Shown: in pieces, positions 46,481-56,990 of the stretch | Layout: each line of letters starts with the position of its first letter | Position numbering within the stretch: position 1 is the first letter of the stretch | Origin: Cylicocyclus nassatus | Taxonomy: Eukaryota > Nematoda > Chromadorea > Rhabditida > Strongylidae | Assembly: GCA_958299035.1 (NCBI GenBank) | Contig: CATQJL010000001.1 | Span: 34,262,780 to 34,326,779, forward strand | Direction: 5' to 3' | Length of the DNA stretch: 64,000 nucleotides | Made by a program: the position numbers and the translations under genes | The notes under the pieces: model-generated | The model's database searches: none | What the model saw: the letters and a program-made list of their open reading frames with translations, nothing else | Told to the model about the DNA's origin: nothing

Positions 46481-47140
46481 TCGCGAGATTTCAACGGATT
46501 TGCTTGCTTGTAATTTTATTGGAAAGGCTAGGTCTTCCGCTTTCAATCGCTTTTTTGTGGAGCTTCTGTTTCACACTGAGTGCAGAGATAAAAATGGAAA
46601 ACTAAGACCATGTAAGCGTTTGACCATTTTAAGTTAGGTCACCAAAAATCTGGAATGCTGCAGAAAAATCTGAAATCGTTAATACATATGTTTTTTGGTT
46701 TGCTCTTTGCAATTTTGAAGAGTTTGTGCTGTTTGGACGTCTCTGTGAGAAGTTATGAATATCGAGATTACCATGTAAAACGCCAAAATCAATTAATTTG
46801 TTAGTTTTAGCAAAAAAGACTTCTCACAGAGACGTCCAAACAGCACAAACTCTTCACATTTGCAAAGAGTAGGGCCAAAAAACATATGTACCGACGATTT
46901 CAGATTTTTCTGCAGCATTCCAGATTTTTGGTGACCTAACTTAAAATGGTCAAAGTTTACATGGTCTTAGTTTTCCATTTTTATCTCCGCACTTAGTGTA
47001 TAACAGAAGCTTCACAAAACGGCGATTCAAAGCGGAATACCTAATCTTTCTAATAGAATTACAAACAAGCAAATAGACCGAAATCTCGCGAAGTTACAAA
47101 TTTTTGAAAATGAAACGACAGAACTTTCGGTTCAACCTAA
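46432..47140. mobile_element. Mariner-type foldback element, 709 bp
   Basis: Ends TTAGGGTGAACCAAGAGTTC and GAACTTTCGGTTCAACCTAA, flanked by TA. Arms of about 320 bases meet near 46790. It shares its outermost left arm with the preceding palindrome. Confidence 0.7.
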
Positions 47141-47141
47141 T

Positions 47142-48630
47142 ATTTACGGAATATATGCAAAAGCCAAATAGAAGAGTATCTTTTTATTCAATCACTTTAA
47201 CAAAGAGTGTAATGAGTGATTAGCAAGAAAGCTGTCGAAATGAGCTATGTTTGTGAAATATCAGGATGTAACGCAGGTAGATGTAGGAATGTGAAATCTC
47301 CATTTCTGTGCAAGCACTATTTATTCAAGCATTTGAGGTTAGATTGAAGGTGGCCTGTTAATTTTTAGTCAAGTGTTTTCCTGGTCGCTAATTTCTTATA
47401 ATAGGCTATGGGTAGATCTGGATGTTTACTGAATGCTGGAGCTCAAGCGAGAGCCATAGCATTTATAGGAAATGCCAAACTCTCGATATACTCAGTATAG
47501 TCGTCTGTATTTCAGATTGCTCCAAACGATTCCCTGAATAAAGAGCATGCAATTTTATTTTTGATATACTTTAAACTAGACAGCAGTTCAGCTGCGTACT
47601 GTCTTCCAAGAGTTGTTTTGATGTAGGGTGCAAAATCTCGGCAACCTTGTCGTGATATTTACATTTGCGACCAAAAAATTCACCAGAACAATCTTTTTTT
47701 CGAAATAGGTAAGATTTGCAAGCAGTAAGGCACATCAGCCAGAAGCTTTCATTATAAAGAGTATCCGACACCAGCTACCATGTTTGCCTGCTAGCAATTA
47801 GACAAAAAATGTCTGAACCGAACCTCGCGAAATTCGCGTACATACCTGAGTACGGTAGTGCGCCTGCAGGTGATGGAAGTTCGTTATTGGCTAATTTTTA
47901 TCTGTTCTCAAAAAGTGAAGCTGATGCTCTTCGCAATTTCTTTTGTAGCATGAACAAAATCGAAAAATACATCAGAACTTTGATCGCATGAATCTGATAA
48001 GAATTAAAAGCAACTTCAGCCTTTTGGATTCAAACGACCATACCTAGTGAGAAAACCTACAGAAGCCTCTGCGAAATGAATTTGGCTCCGAAGTCTAGGG
48101 TAGTGCACACGGTATGACAATGTTGCGTTAAGGTCCTTTCGCGGGAGCTCCTTTACTGCAACATTCAGCCACCTTTACAGACCAAAATTAGATAATGAGG
48201 TGGAGAGGAGTTTGTCTGCATATACGTAGCGTTTCTAGCGTACTTGCCCGTCCTCTCACTTAGCACTTCTTTGTCTAACTTTCACGTAGATGTATTGAAA
48301 TTAGAAAGCAGTCTGCTTAGCTCTCAGAAACGTTTTAGCACATAAGATACCGTACGCCAGGTTACGGTAGGTATTTGGTAAGAAGCCGCTATTTTGCGCC
48401 TTAACGTTAGCGTAAATATGTAACTCAGCGCATATTGTAAATAACAATCTTTGCTAAGAACATTCAATGGAGTAGTTCACATGAATCGTTTCTTGTAATA
48501 AGTTCCAGTATCTTTCTTGTGACTAAGTAAACGGCATAACACTTACTCATTCTTTATTCCTGTTGGAGAAGTTGCCATGCTTATTATACATTTGAAGAAC
48601 CGACAATGAAACCTATCAATCTCTCTTATA
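47142..48630. other. Coding-like fragments, strand unresolved
   Basis: At 47240-47337 (+) a short frame MSYVCEISGCNAGRCRNVK... ends at AG/GTTAGA. At 47571-47990 both strands are open in protein-like frames: plus MSEPNLAKFAYIPEYGS..., minus ...LPYSGMYANFARFGSDIF... and FWLMCLTACKSYLF... with two in-frame stops. No family is recognised, and at most one strand can be real. Confidence 0.3.
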
Positions 48631-48750
48631 AAGGATATGACGAATATCTTGAAAGTCCTTTTATCTTGAAACCTGGGCATTTGAAAGATAACTTCAGTAT
48701 TTATTCTGTGCCGTACAGGTTTTTTATAGTAATACACTTTATTGCCTTAC

Positions 48751-48774
48751 GTTTCGGCTACACGCCGTCATCAG
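48751..48774 (-). ncRNA. Hammerhead ribozyme-like core, PLE-1 minus copy
   Basis: Minus strand: CTGATGA, C, GGC, GTGTA, GCC, GAAAC, identical to the plus copy at 50461-50484. PLEs are known to carry minimal hammerhead motifs. Confidence 0.5.
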
Positions 48775-49008
48775 AGGCCTGAAAGGTGTCAGTCACAAGG
48801 ATGTCTGCTCTTGACCGCCAAACACCTCTTCCCACTTTCATATTCGATTCATCTAGTGTGGAAGAAGGAGGTTGGGCCATGACTTTCACTCACCAGTGTA
48901 TTACCGATATTGCAGTGTGCAACCGCTTTATACGAGCCCGTTCGACTGTGGTGACACAAGAATGAGCAGTGTGTATGTCACATAACTGCTTATATACGCT
49001 CAGACGAT

Positions 49009-49958
49009 CTATAGCTCGCAAAATGGAAGATACGGCATGAGATCAGCGGTAATGGATAACTGTTCATTCTTGCTGTTCATTTTGGGATCACGTGTAAGAA
49101 TGAAAGACGCTTCCAAAGCCTTTCGCGCAGCTATTTGACTTTCATAGGCTAGTATTGTGCACCTTATATCGTAATCCGTTCCTTCGTGCTCTACCTTTCT
49201 GTGTTTACCTAGTGGGCTCATCATGCTCTATTTCCTTTTGCCAGTTAGATGTTCATTCAAACGTACGCCCAATGGTCGGCCGGTCTCACCAATGTAATTG
49301 GCGGAACATTTCAAACAATGGATTTCGTAAACGACACCACATTTTGTGCAGTCTCCGATTTTTCCGTATGGGCAGATCGCGCAATCTCGTAAGTTACAAG
49401 CTTTGTCGTATAGTCTATTGCGGACTAGTTGTTTCTTTATGTTGTCGCGAGGAATATTTACTAGAATAACGTCATCCTCGAGATTCGCTTGTATCAGGCA
49501 TCGCTTGATCGCCATAGTGACTTTTTCAGAGATAAAGGGCAGGCATAAAGGTACCTTGTTGGTGACCTGATCTTTTAGTTGCTGTTGCCTTTTTGTTTCG
49601 TCTGGGTCGTGTTGTATAACCATTGGATAACATTATATCGGCCGCCAGTTTTAGTGATTCATGCTTCTCAATCTCACCAGTACTGCTCTTCGCTGCCGTT
49701 TTCAACATATTGCGAATTACGGCACGTTTAACGGCTAGTGGGTGAGCGGATTGAGCGTGCAAGATTATGTTTTTGCTACTTTCTTTGCGGTACCATTTGG
49801 TGCATACTGAGCCATCTACAAACGTCATCTGCATGTTCAAGTAGGCCAACCAACCGTTTCGAGGCTTCTCTCTTGTTAAACTTATGTACTTAGACTGTTG
49901 ATTGAGTATTTTAAAACACTCGTCCATCTCGGACTGTGTTGTCGTGACAATGTACGTT
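49009..49958 (-). pseudogene. PLE-1 minus copy: end of reverse transcriptase and GIY-YIG endonuclease
   Basis: From 49958 downward the frame covers the C-terminal part of a PLE-type reverse transcriptase (...KYISLTREKPRNGWLAYLNM..., TKWYRKESSKNI, HAQSAHPLAVKRAVIRN). It starts just at or after the catalytic aspartate region, so the polymerase core is missing. Near 49620 the frame shifts, then continues through CAICPYGKIGDCTKCG and the GIY-YIG motif YIGETGRPLGVRLNEHL. A Gln codon present in the plus copy is TAG here (about 49225), followed by MMSPLGKHRKVEHEG... to 49009. Dead by truncation, frameshift and nonsense. Confidence 0.8.
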
Positions 49959-49961
49959 GTA

Positions 49962-50226
49962 TATGGGCGTACGTTTGAATGAACATCTAACTGGCAAAAG
50001 AAAACAGAGCATGATGAGCCCACTAGGTAAACACAGAAAGGTAGAGCACGAAGGAACGGATTACGATATAAGGTGCACAATACTAGCCTATGAAAGTCAA
50101 ATAGCTGCGCGAAAGGCTTTGGAAGCGTCTTTCATTCTTACACGTGATCCCAAAATGAACAGCAAGAATGAACAGTTATCCATTACCGCTGATCTCATGC
50201 CGTATCTTCCATTTTGCGAGCTATAG
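49962..50226 (+). pseudogene. PLE-1 plus copy: end of the GIY-YIG domain
   Basis: Starts within the GIY-YIG motif (GVRLNEHLTGKRK), continues MMSPLGKHRKVEHEGTDYDI... and ends ...MPYLPFCEL at TAG, with a 3' UTR to 50540 containing AATAAAG. 5'-truncated, so not a working gene. Confidence 0.8.
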
Positions 50227-50460
50227 ATCGTCTGAGCGTATATAAGCATTTATGTGACATACACACGGCTCATTCTTGTGTCACCACAGTCGAACGGGCT
50301 CGTATAAAGCGGTTGCACACTGCAATATCGGTAATACACTGGTGAGTGAAAGTCATGGCCCAACCTCCTTCTTCCACACTAGATGAATCGAATATGAAAG
50401 TGGGAAGAGGTGTTTGGCGGTCAAGAGCAGACATCCTTGTGACTGACACCTTTCAGGCCT

Positions 50461-50484
50461 CTGATGACGGCGTGTAGCCGAAAC
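50461..50484 (+). ncRNA. Hammerhead ribozyme-like core, PLE-1 plus copy
   Basis: CTGATGA (50461-50467), C, stem GGC (50469-50471), loop GTGTA, stem GCC (50477-50479), GAAAC (50480-50484). A weak outer stem is possible between CCTTGTG upstream and CGTAAGG downstream. The cleavage-site base pair is not canonical, so activity is uncertain. Confidence 0.5.
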
Positions 50485-50566
50485 GTAAGGCAATAAAGTG
50501 TATTACTATAAAAAACCTGTACGGCACAGAATAAATACTGAAGGATATGACGAATGTTTTTATATA

Positions 50567-51040
50567 TTAGGTTGTTGCAAAAATAATGCCCGTTTAGGCC
50601 ACTTTTCGAACAACTTTTTTCCTTTGAAATTTCCTTTCCTATATAGATTCTGCATATTGCTGGGAATTTCACCAACATCTCGCACAACTGCACTCAGAAT
50701 TAAAATTTCGATGCTTGAATTGCCATAAAACAATTCAGGCGCAAATGAACGAATCCTTTTGAAAACATAGCTACTGCATTGGTTGAACATTGTTTATGTA
50801 TAGCATGTTTGAGTAAATTCGAAAGTGAAATTTTTCGAAAGTGTCTGGACCGAGAAATCGACGCCGCGAAACAGACACTCGCTGCTGGCATTCTATGGGT
50901 CCAAAGTTTCTCATAATTTGGGGAATCGCCAAAGCTTCGCTCATTTCTGTACGCTTGAGGTCAGGACATCTTGCTTACAATTTTTGCAGATTAACTTAGC
51001 TATTCAGTTTATAAAAAAACAAAATTTCTGTATATGCCGT
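50567..51040. mobile_element. Mariner-type end fragment
   Basis: TATTAGGTTGTTGCAAAAATAATG at 50565 is a typical mariner terminus directly after the PLE target duplication. No matching right terminus is found before the next PLE, so the element is truncated. Confidence 0.4.
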
Positions 51041-51049
51041 GTTATGCCA

Positions 51050-51658
51050 AACCAGGTTTTTGGTGGATCTTTATTGGACCTGACGGTTTCGACAGTCTCG
51101 TCTTCTTCAGAGGTCTGAACGAAGATCATAGGTTTTTTCGAATCTGAGCTTATACCGCCAAGAGCCTCCTCTCTCATCGCGCCAGTCTAGACCTACTCAT
51201 AGGCTAGCAGCGTGAGATCATCGAGGTTTGGAAACGAGCCGACCTTGGATCCACCGCATTTCAGTAAGTCCGCACAGATAGTCAGTCACGGACGTCACTG
51301 AGTGTCACCCAGCTTGTCAAAGCTTTTATGTGCGGTTGTGAGATCACATAACGATAGATACGGTATGAGATCACTGCTGATTGACAGACATTCATTCTTG
51401 AGATTCATTTCGGTTTTATTGCACATATCCACGCTGCTTCAAGTACTTTTCTAGCGCATATCTCAGTCTCATACGATAAAATAGTGCATTTAATTTTAAA
51501 ATCATTCCCACCATGTTCCTCAGCTTTATGTCGTCCCAACGGTGTTGTAAGTAATCCTCGCCTTTTCCCAGTCAGATGTTCCTTCAGCCTTATACCTAGC
51601 ATTCTACCCGTCTCTCCTATATAGCAATCTTGAAGTACTCTGCGTTGATACCACTGCT
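51050..51658 (-). pseudogene. PLE-2 fragment with GIY-YIG endonuclease, running into the gap
   Basis: Minus strand from the gap edge: CYIGETGRMLGIRLKEHL, then LLTTPLGRHKAEEHG, ending ...ICAIKPK at about 51405. This is the same domain and order as PLE-1 but clearly a different family by sequence. The 3' UTR to about 51050 contains a hammerhead-like core at 51086-51110. The upstream coding part lies in the N gap. Confidence 0.75.
51086..51110 (-). ncRNA. Hammerhead ribozyme-like core, PLE-2
   Basis: Minus strand: CTGAAGA, A, GAC, GAGACT, GTC, GAAAC. The layout matches PLE-1 (one extra base before a 3-bp stem II), but the stem is GAC/GTC instead of GGC/GCC. Confidence 0.5.
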
Positions 51659-52158
51659 NNNNNNNNNNNNNNNNNNNNNNNNNNNNNNNNNNNNNNNNNN
51701 NNNNNNNNNNNNNNNNNNNNNNNNNNNNNNNNNNNNNNNNNNNNNNNNNNNNNNNNNNNNNNNNNNNNNNNNNNNNNNNNNNNNNNNNNNNNNNNNNNNN
51801 NNNNNNNNNNNNNNNNNNNNNNNNNNNNNNNNNNNNNNNNNNNNNNNNNNNNNNNNNNNNNNNNNNNNNNNNNNNNNNNNNNNNNNNNNNNNNNNNNNNN
51901 NNNNNNNNNNNNNNNNNNNNNNNNNNNNNNNNNNNNNNNNNNNNNNNNNNNNNNNNNNNNNNNNNNNNNNNNNNNNNNNNNNNNNNNNNNNNNNNNNNNN
52001 NNNNNNNNNNNNNNNNNNNNNNNNNNNNNNNNNNNNNNNNNNNNNNNNNNNNNNNNNNNNNNNNNNNNNNNNNNNNNNNNNNNNNNNNNNNNNNNNNNNN
52101 NNNNNNNNNNNNNNNNNNNNNNNNNNNNNNNNNNNNNNNNNNNNNNNNNNNNNNNNNN
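51659..52158. other. Assembly gap, 500 N
   Basis: Exactly 500 N, probably a placeholder of arbitrary size. It hides the left edge of duplication copy B and the body of PLE-2. Open frames drawn across it are meaningless. Confidence 1.
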
Positions 52159-53827
52159 TCAGCAGGGAAGGATGGTTGGTCGAAGTGGCCTTTTGGAACT
52201 AAAAATATACCACCTTTGAGGGCTTGAAATGCTGATTCAGAATCTGTTTTCCTTAACTGCATAGCGTTCCTGCGCGAGGAATTATGAGCGCTTATTTGAG
52301 CAAAAAATATAGTGTGTAAATAGAACTAAAGTAGTGGTAACATTTTTCGTAGCTCCTGAATGGAGCACTTATTATGATTATCAGAAAACTTTATGCAATA
52401 ACCACTTTTAGATAAATTATATTCACAATCCATAGCCTCCTTTAAGCGCTAGAAACATTTTTGCAAAAAATTTTATTCTAGAGAATCAATCAATTTCTGG
52501 CGCAATAAGTGCTCATAACTCCAGCCTATGATTACTCCGCAGTCAAGAAAGACGGGTTTTTAATCAGCGTTTTATGCTCCCCCCCCCCCCCACGAAGTGG
52601 TATATGTTCCGTCTCAAAAGGTCACTTCCCAACCATCCTCCCCTTGTCAGATGTTCAAAGTGGTAGTCATCATTATTCATTACTGCAACTTTTATACAGC
52701 TGGCTACCGCCAAGTGCAGAAAGGTTGTCAGAAGATTTGTTGCGAATGAGTAACCTGAGGTATCTTGAGGTAAACTCTGTGGTGGTATTGCGTCAGATAC
52801 GTGTTATTTATTCTAGCCATACATAATCACTCCCCAATGTCATCTGCTGTGCCTCAGCTGCCTCACATGACATCAGAACGTTCGCGAAGAGGGTGCGCTA
52901 TTATTTACTCGATCACGAGGGTGTCATCGCAAATCTCAGTCGGTCGAAAATTCGCGAATCGACAGGAGAACAATACTGTCCAGAAAGGTCGGCAGGGGTC
53001 ATGTAACAAACCCTTTATTATTAGGTGAAAACAGCGTAATCTCACTCCAAATTCTGAAAATTTCATTCGTAATCAAATTTTTCTAAAACATCTTTTTCAA
53101 TGGTGCAGATCCTTTCAGAGGAAACGTTGCAGAAACCTAAGAGGGAGGGCTCGGCATTGGGTTAGGCTTGATATTGTTTTTGGGACAAAAAGCAAAGGGG
53201 GTATCGTATTTTTGTGGCCGAAAAGACACAAAAGTGCGACGATTTTGAGATGACGTTTCGTTTTTAAGGGTTTTTCGCGTTCAGGTTTGGGGTCAAAGGG
53301 GACCTTGTTTCTGAATTTCCCTGGTGCCAGCTCATGCCGAGCTCTGTAAAGATGAGAATTATTGGTGAGAAAGGTAGCTCTTTTTTCTTTTATCTTTTGA
53401 CCCTGAATATATAATAGGTGTAACCTGCTGAGTTGTTACAGCGAGAAAATTGCGCTTATTTCTATAATTATCAGAGAAAAAAGGTGAAGAAACAGAGGTA
53501 TGAAAAACTGACAGATTTTGTCAAAATCAGTCAGTTTTCCATCTTCCATGGCTTATTTCCACAATTTCCTACTAGTGAAAGCCCACCCATAAATGTAACA
53601 GAAACTCATTTTTAGAGAATTGCAAAGCTTACTCGTGGCGCAGAACTAAATACCCGAATTTTCTTTTCATATAGAACATTTAAGACGTAAAAGCTTTACT
53701 TCGCTATGTTTACTGCGCGTGAAGAACGTGAAAGAGGAGGAGCACGTCCTTGTTTACGAGATGTCAGTGCGAGCCTCTATCACAGCCAGCGACTGTTCGA
53801 GAAAATTCGCCGGCGCTCGCAGTCCCC

Positions 53828-53835
53828 TATAAAAA
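53828..53835 (+). promoter_or_regulatory. TATA box of the copy-B gene
   Basis: CCCCTATAAAAAGCC in the same position relative to the ATG as in copy A. Upstream sequence (TTTACTGCGCG..., GAGCACGTCCTTGTTTACGAG) is also kept, apart from a short deletion in B. Confidence 0.55.
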
Positions 53836-53887
53836 GCCACATGTAAACAAGACATATGCAGTCTACGTTGTACATATCTGAAACGAA

Positions 53888-54481
53888 ATGGCTCGCTACC
53901 TTCTACCAACACATCCTCCGGGCTTCCTGGATGTAATTCCGGATGAAATAAAGGTAGAAAAAATTTTATCTCAACTGTTCGACTTGCAACGAGATCGTAT
54001 AAATGATTTTTTTTCTAGGAAGACAGTGGGGAATTTAAGCTTCCAATGTTTCGACACCTTGAGAAATCCGGGCAACGAGAGCTACCAGACAGTCTAAGTG
54101 GGAGAGTGCTTATAATGGAAGGCAAGCACAATATCAATGAAAATGACGGGCTTCCAATGAGGTAGGCACTGTTATGCTGATTCCATCTTGTTCTTTCTTT
54201 CAAACTTTATATCTAGCAACTTGAGTAGTACATGATTCCGGGACTTACTTCCTTACTGAGGAATTCCGGGCATGACTTAGAGCTCATTTTGAACTCCATT
54301 TAAGGGAAGGAACGAAACGGAGTGATGGTGTTTAGTGTTCTCACAAAATATTCTGAAATTTCTTCAGTTGCGGCTATGGTTAGACTTTAGAAGCGTTGTC
54401 GTTTTAATTATATTGTTAGCTTATTATTATTTTAGGGGTATCCAACATTTCGATAACATGGACGATCTCACAAAGATCTAG
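53888..54481 (+). CDS. Small three-exon gene, copy B (84 codons), unknown function
   Basis: Exons 53888-53953, 54019-54161 and 54436-54481, with the same lengths (66, 143, 46) and phases as copy A and the same 22 N-terminal residues. Exon 2 differs at about a dozen residues (for example EDSGEFKLPMFRHLEKSG against EDDGVYKLPLFRDFENSE), while the GRVLIMEGKHNINEN core and exon 3 are unchanged. No stop or frameshift is present in either copy. Splice sites GTAGAA, TTTTTCTAG, GTAGGC and TTTTAG are intact. Function unknown. Confidence 0.65.
54251..54323 (+). ncRNA. Degenerate hammerhead-like motif in intron 2, copy B
   Basis: Equivalent to 23538-23610, but the first stem II base is A instead of G and the GTC before the putative cleavage site is ATT, so stem III and the site are broken. 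CTGAGGA and GAAAC remain. Confidence 0.25.
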
Positions 54482-54683
54482 AAAACCTATGCAACTGACG
54501 ATCTTGAGCAGCTCTGGAGTAGAAACATCAGCAACAATCTTGTTAAACCCATTTGACCTACCTTCAACTTAATAATCCATGCTATCCGATCAATACCTAC
54601 TCATATATTCAAAATCTTCTAGTTTAGGTTACCACAGGTAGTAAGTGTGATTGTGTTCATGTAATTTGTGTTGTTTATTTTCC

Positions 54684-54689
54684 AATAAA
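54684..54689 (+). terminator. PolyA signal AATAAA, copy B
   Basis: Matches the copy-A signal in position and flanks. Confidence 0.5.
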
Positions 54690-56297
54690 TATGTTCTGTC
54701 TGTTGTTTCGAAGCAGCATCGAACAATTTGTAAGTCTTTATTTTGCATGCTGCATGAATTCAGGCAAATTCTGTAACGAACAATATATGAAAAAGATCTA
54801 TCAAGGGGCATATCTCAGTTTGTATGAAAATTCTTCTAGTTTGAGTGCTGTATCTCCAAACTTCATTGGTCTAGAGTTGTATACTTTCGACTTTCTTAAT
54901 TGTTTCAAAGAAGTTAATGCCATGGTTAAATTATGGCCTAAGCAAAGATCATTCTGAATTTTGATAGTTATCAGCTTTAAAATAGACTTTTTACAAGTAT
55001 CGTTATAGAACTATGTAACAAGGCTCGTTTCCATCAAAAAAGATTATTTTACATGAAGCTTTCGTTTGACTGTTCAGTTTTCATTAGGAGGCCACGTTGA
55101 ACTTTAGCTCCCCGACACTCATAAAATATTGGGTTGCCTAAAAAATAACTTTGTTTGCTTAGACTGTTTGTAAAAATGTCATGGCCAAATTTCTATATGA
55201 AGTTTTATGAAGCTGGACGGAGCACAGTGGCGATTAAAAGGTGCGCTCTGTTTATGAAAATTAGATGAATGAATTAAAGAGGAAAGAAAGTGACGTTAAA
55301 TTTGTTTCTCACGACGAAAAAAAATTGTATACATCTAATTCCAAACTGACAATCGCTAATTACAGTTATTATTGTTAATTGCTCAAAGAAGTGCTGTTTT
55401 GAGAAGCTGGCCATGTTGGGACGTAAATAACCTTTATTAATGATGGGAAATTCGAAATAATTATGTGGCCGTAGAAGCTTGTCACAACCTTCCCATACAA
55501 AGATCTTATTCTTAGCTATATAACAACAAGGTAATTTTTCATAGAAAATGATGTCAAAACGAGATTCAAGCCCCAATTCTAGTTTGTATCTTACTCTTGA
55601 GAACGCGAATTCCTCTCAGAAATGATTTCAAAGTTGATTAGAAAAGCCGCAGTGAATTACTGCTCATCGAGTTCTACACCCCTATTTCGCAGCTCAAAAA
55701 AGATATTAAGAGCGAACATATTCTAGATTCCATAGTTTTGTATTTTGGTGGTCTCTTTCAAATGGGGACTTACGCCAGTTTTTTTACAATAAGAAGCTTT
55801 TACGGCTACTTTGCGTTGTTGTTTGTATGCTTTATTAAGAAAAAATTCTCTACAAATCACGCAGCTTAATTCCGACAGAATATGCGCCGGCGGTCAGCTG
55901 ATAGTAAGGAACGTATCCTCGGATGCTTACTTATATACAATATCTAAGAGATGTCGTTGCCAGTTGTTTAAATTTTCAAAGTTTTATAGAACGAAAGAAT
56001 CTTGTTATTATTCGCAAAGAGGGGAAGAGAGAAATTCAAAGGGGCAACATTCTATATAGTGCTTTATTGTTAGGTATACTGCAAATGTAGCGCGATGTTC
56101 TTCTTTTCCATAATCTTCAACTTTGAAAGAAATTGAGGATTAACTCATGAAATTTTGCTGTGTAAGGAATTTTTATACATTTGACCAGCCAGCGCCCTCC
56201 TCGATTTCTAGCATCAAATCAAAATCGAAAAATTTGGATAGCCATTTCTGGAAGCTTCATTTTTGGTGACCAACTTGTAGAGTGTTACGCTCAGACA

Positions 56298-56990
56298 AAG
56301 CTGAATATCTGTTTGTCTGTCTGTCTGTCTGTATGTATGTATGTATGTCTGTGTGTACGTATGTTCCGAATAGAAAATTCCATTTCTGAACCGATCGGGA
56401 CCAAACTTGGCACACATACACTTCGGGCCCCGGCGGGTGTCATAGGCTACTTTTCGTATCGATCGATATCGATTTTATCGATTTTTTGCAAAATTTGAGC
56501 TACGGGGCTGGGAGTTGGCACAGGGGGGTAAGTGAGCATGGGGATTCCGAATACAATATTAGTTTTTAAAATCGTGCATTACTTTTATCGATTTTATCCA
56601 TTTTTTTGCAAAGTTTGAGCTACGGGGCTGGGATTTGGCACAGGGGGGTAATCGAGCATTCAGCATGCTCGATTACACCCCCCTGCCAAATTCCAGCCCC
56701 CTAGCTCAAATTTTGCAAAAAAATCGATAAAATCGATAAAAGTAATGCACGGTTTTGAAAACTAATATTGTATTCGTAATCAGCATGCTCGATTACCCCC
56801 CTGTGCCAAATCCCAGCCCCCTAGCTCAAATTTTGCAAAAAATCGATAAAATCGACATCGATCGATAACGAAAAGTGGACTGTGACAGCCGCCGGGGCCC
56901 GAAGTGTATGTGTGCCAAGTTTGGTCCGGATCGGTTAAGAAATGGAATTTTTTATTCGGAACATACGGCGGAGCCGGGTAAGCCAGCTAG
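56298..56990 (+). mobile_element. Helitron-like element, 5'-trimmed
   Basis: Starts AAGCTGAATATCTG (lacking the first ~10 bases, TCTTATATAT) and ends GGGTAAGCCAGCTAG. It lies exactly between CAGACA and TCGGTTATAAAG, which are contiguous in copy A (about 26524-26540). The interior is the same palindromic block structure as at 20425, with an additional repeat of the GCTGGGAGTTGGCACAGGGG unit. Confidence 0.8.

Larger units (their letters stand above)
48646..50540. mobile_element. Composite Penelope-like (PLE) insertion, two copies head to head
   Basis: AAGGATATGACGAAT occurs at 48631-48645 and again at 50541-50555, a 15-bp target duplication around 1,895 bases. Inside, a minus-strand PLE fragment (about 49958 down to 48646) and a plus-strand fragment (about 49962-50540) share some 560 bases of inverted 3' sequence. 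PLEs are known for partial copies in tandem or inverted arrangement, which fits. Confidence 0.8.

Noticed and set aside
47240..47432. Possible two-exon micro-gene starting MSYVCEISGCNAG
   Set aside because: The implied intron would be only 31 bases, below the usual minimum for nematodes, and no zinc-finger family fits the cysteine spacing.
51405..52262. Long frames running across the N gap
   Set aside because: The gap is placeholder sequence; only the PLE-2 part at 51405-51658 is real, and the part right of the gap belongs to a foldback repeat.
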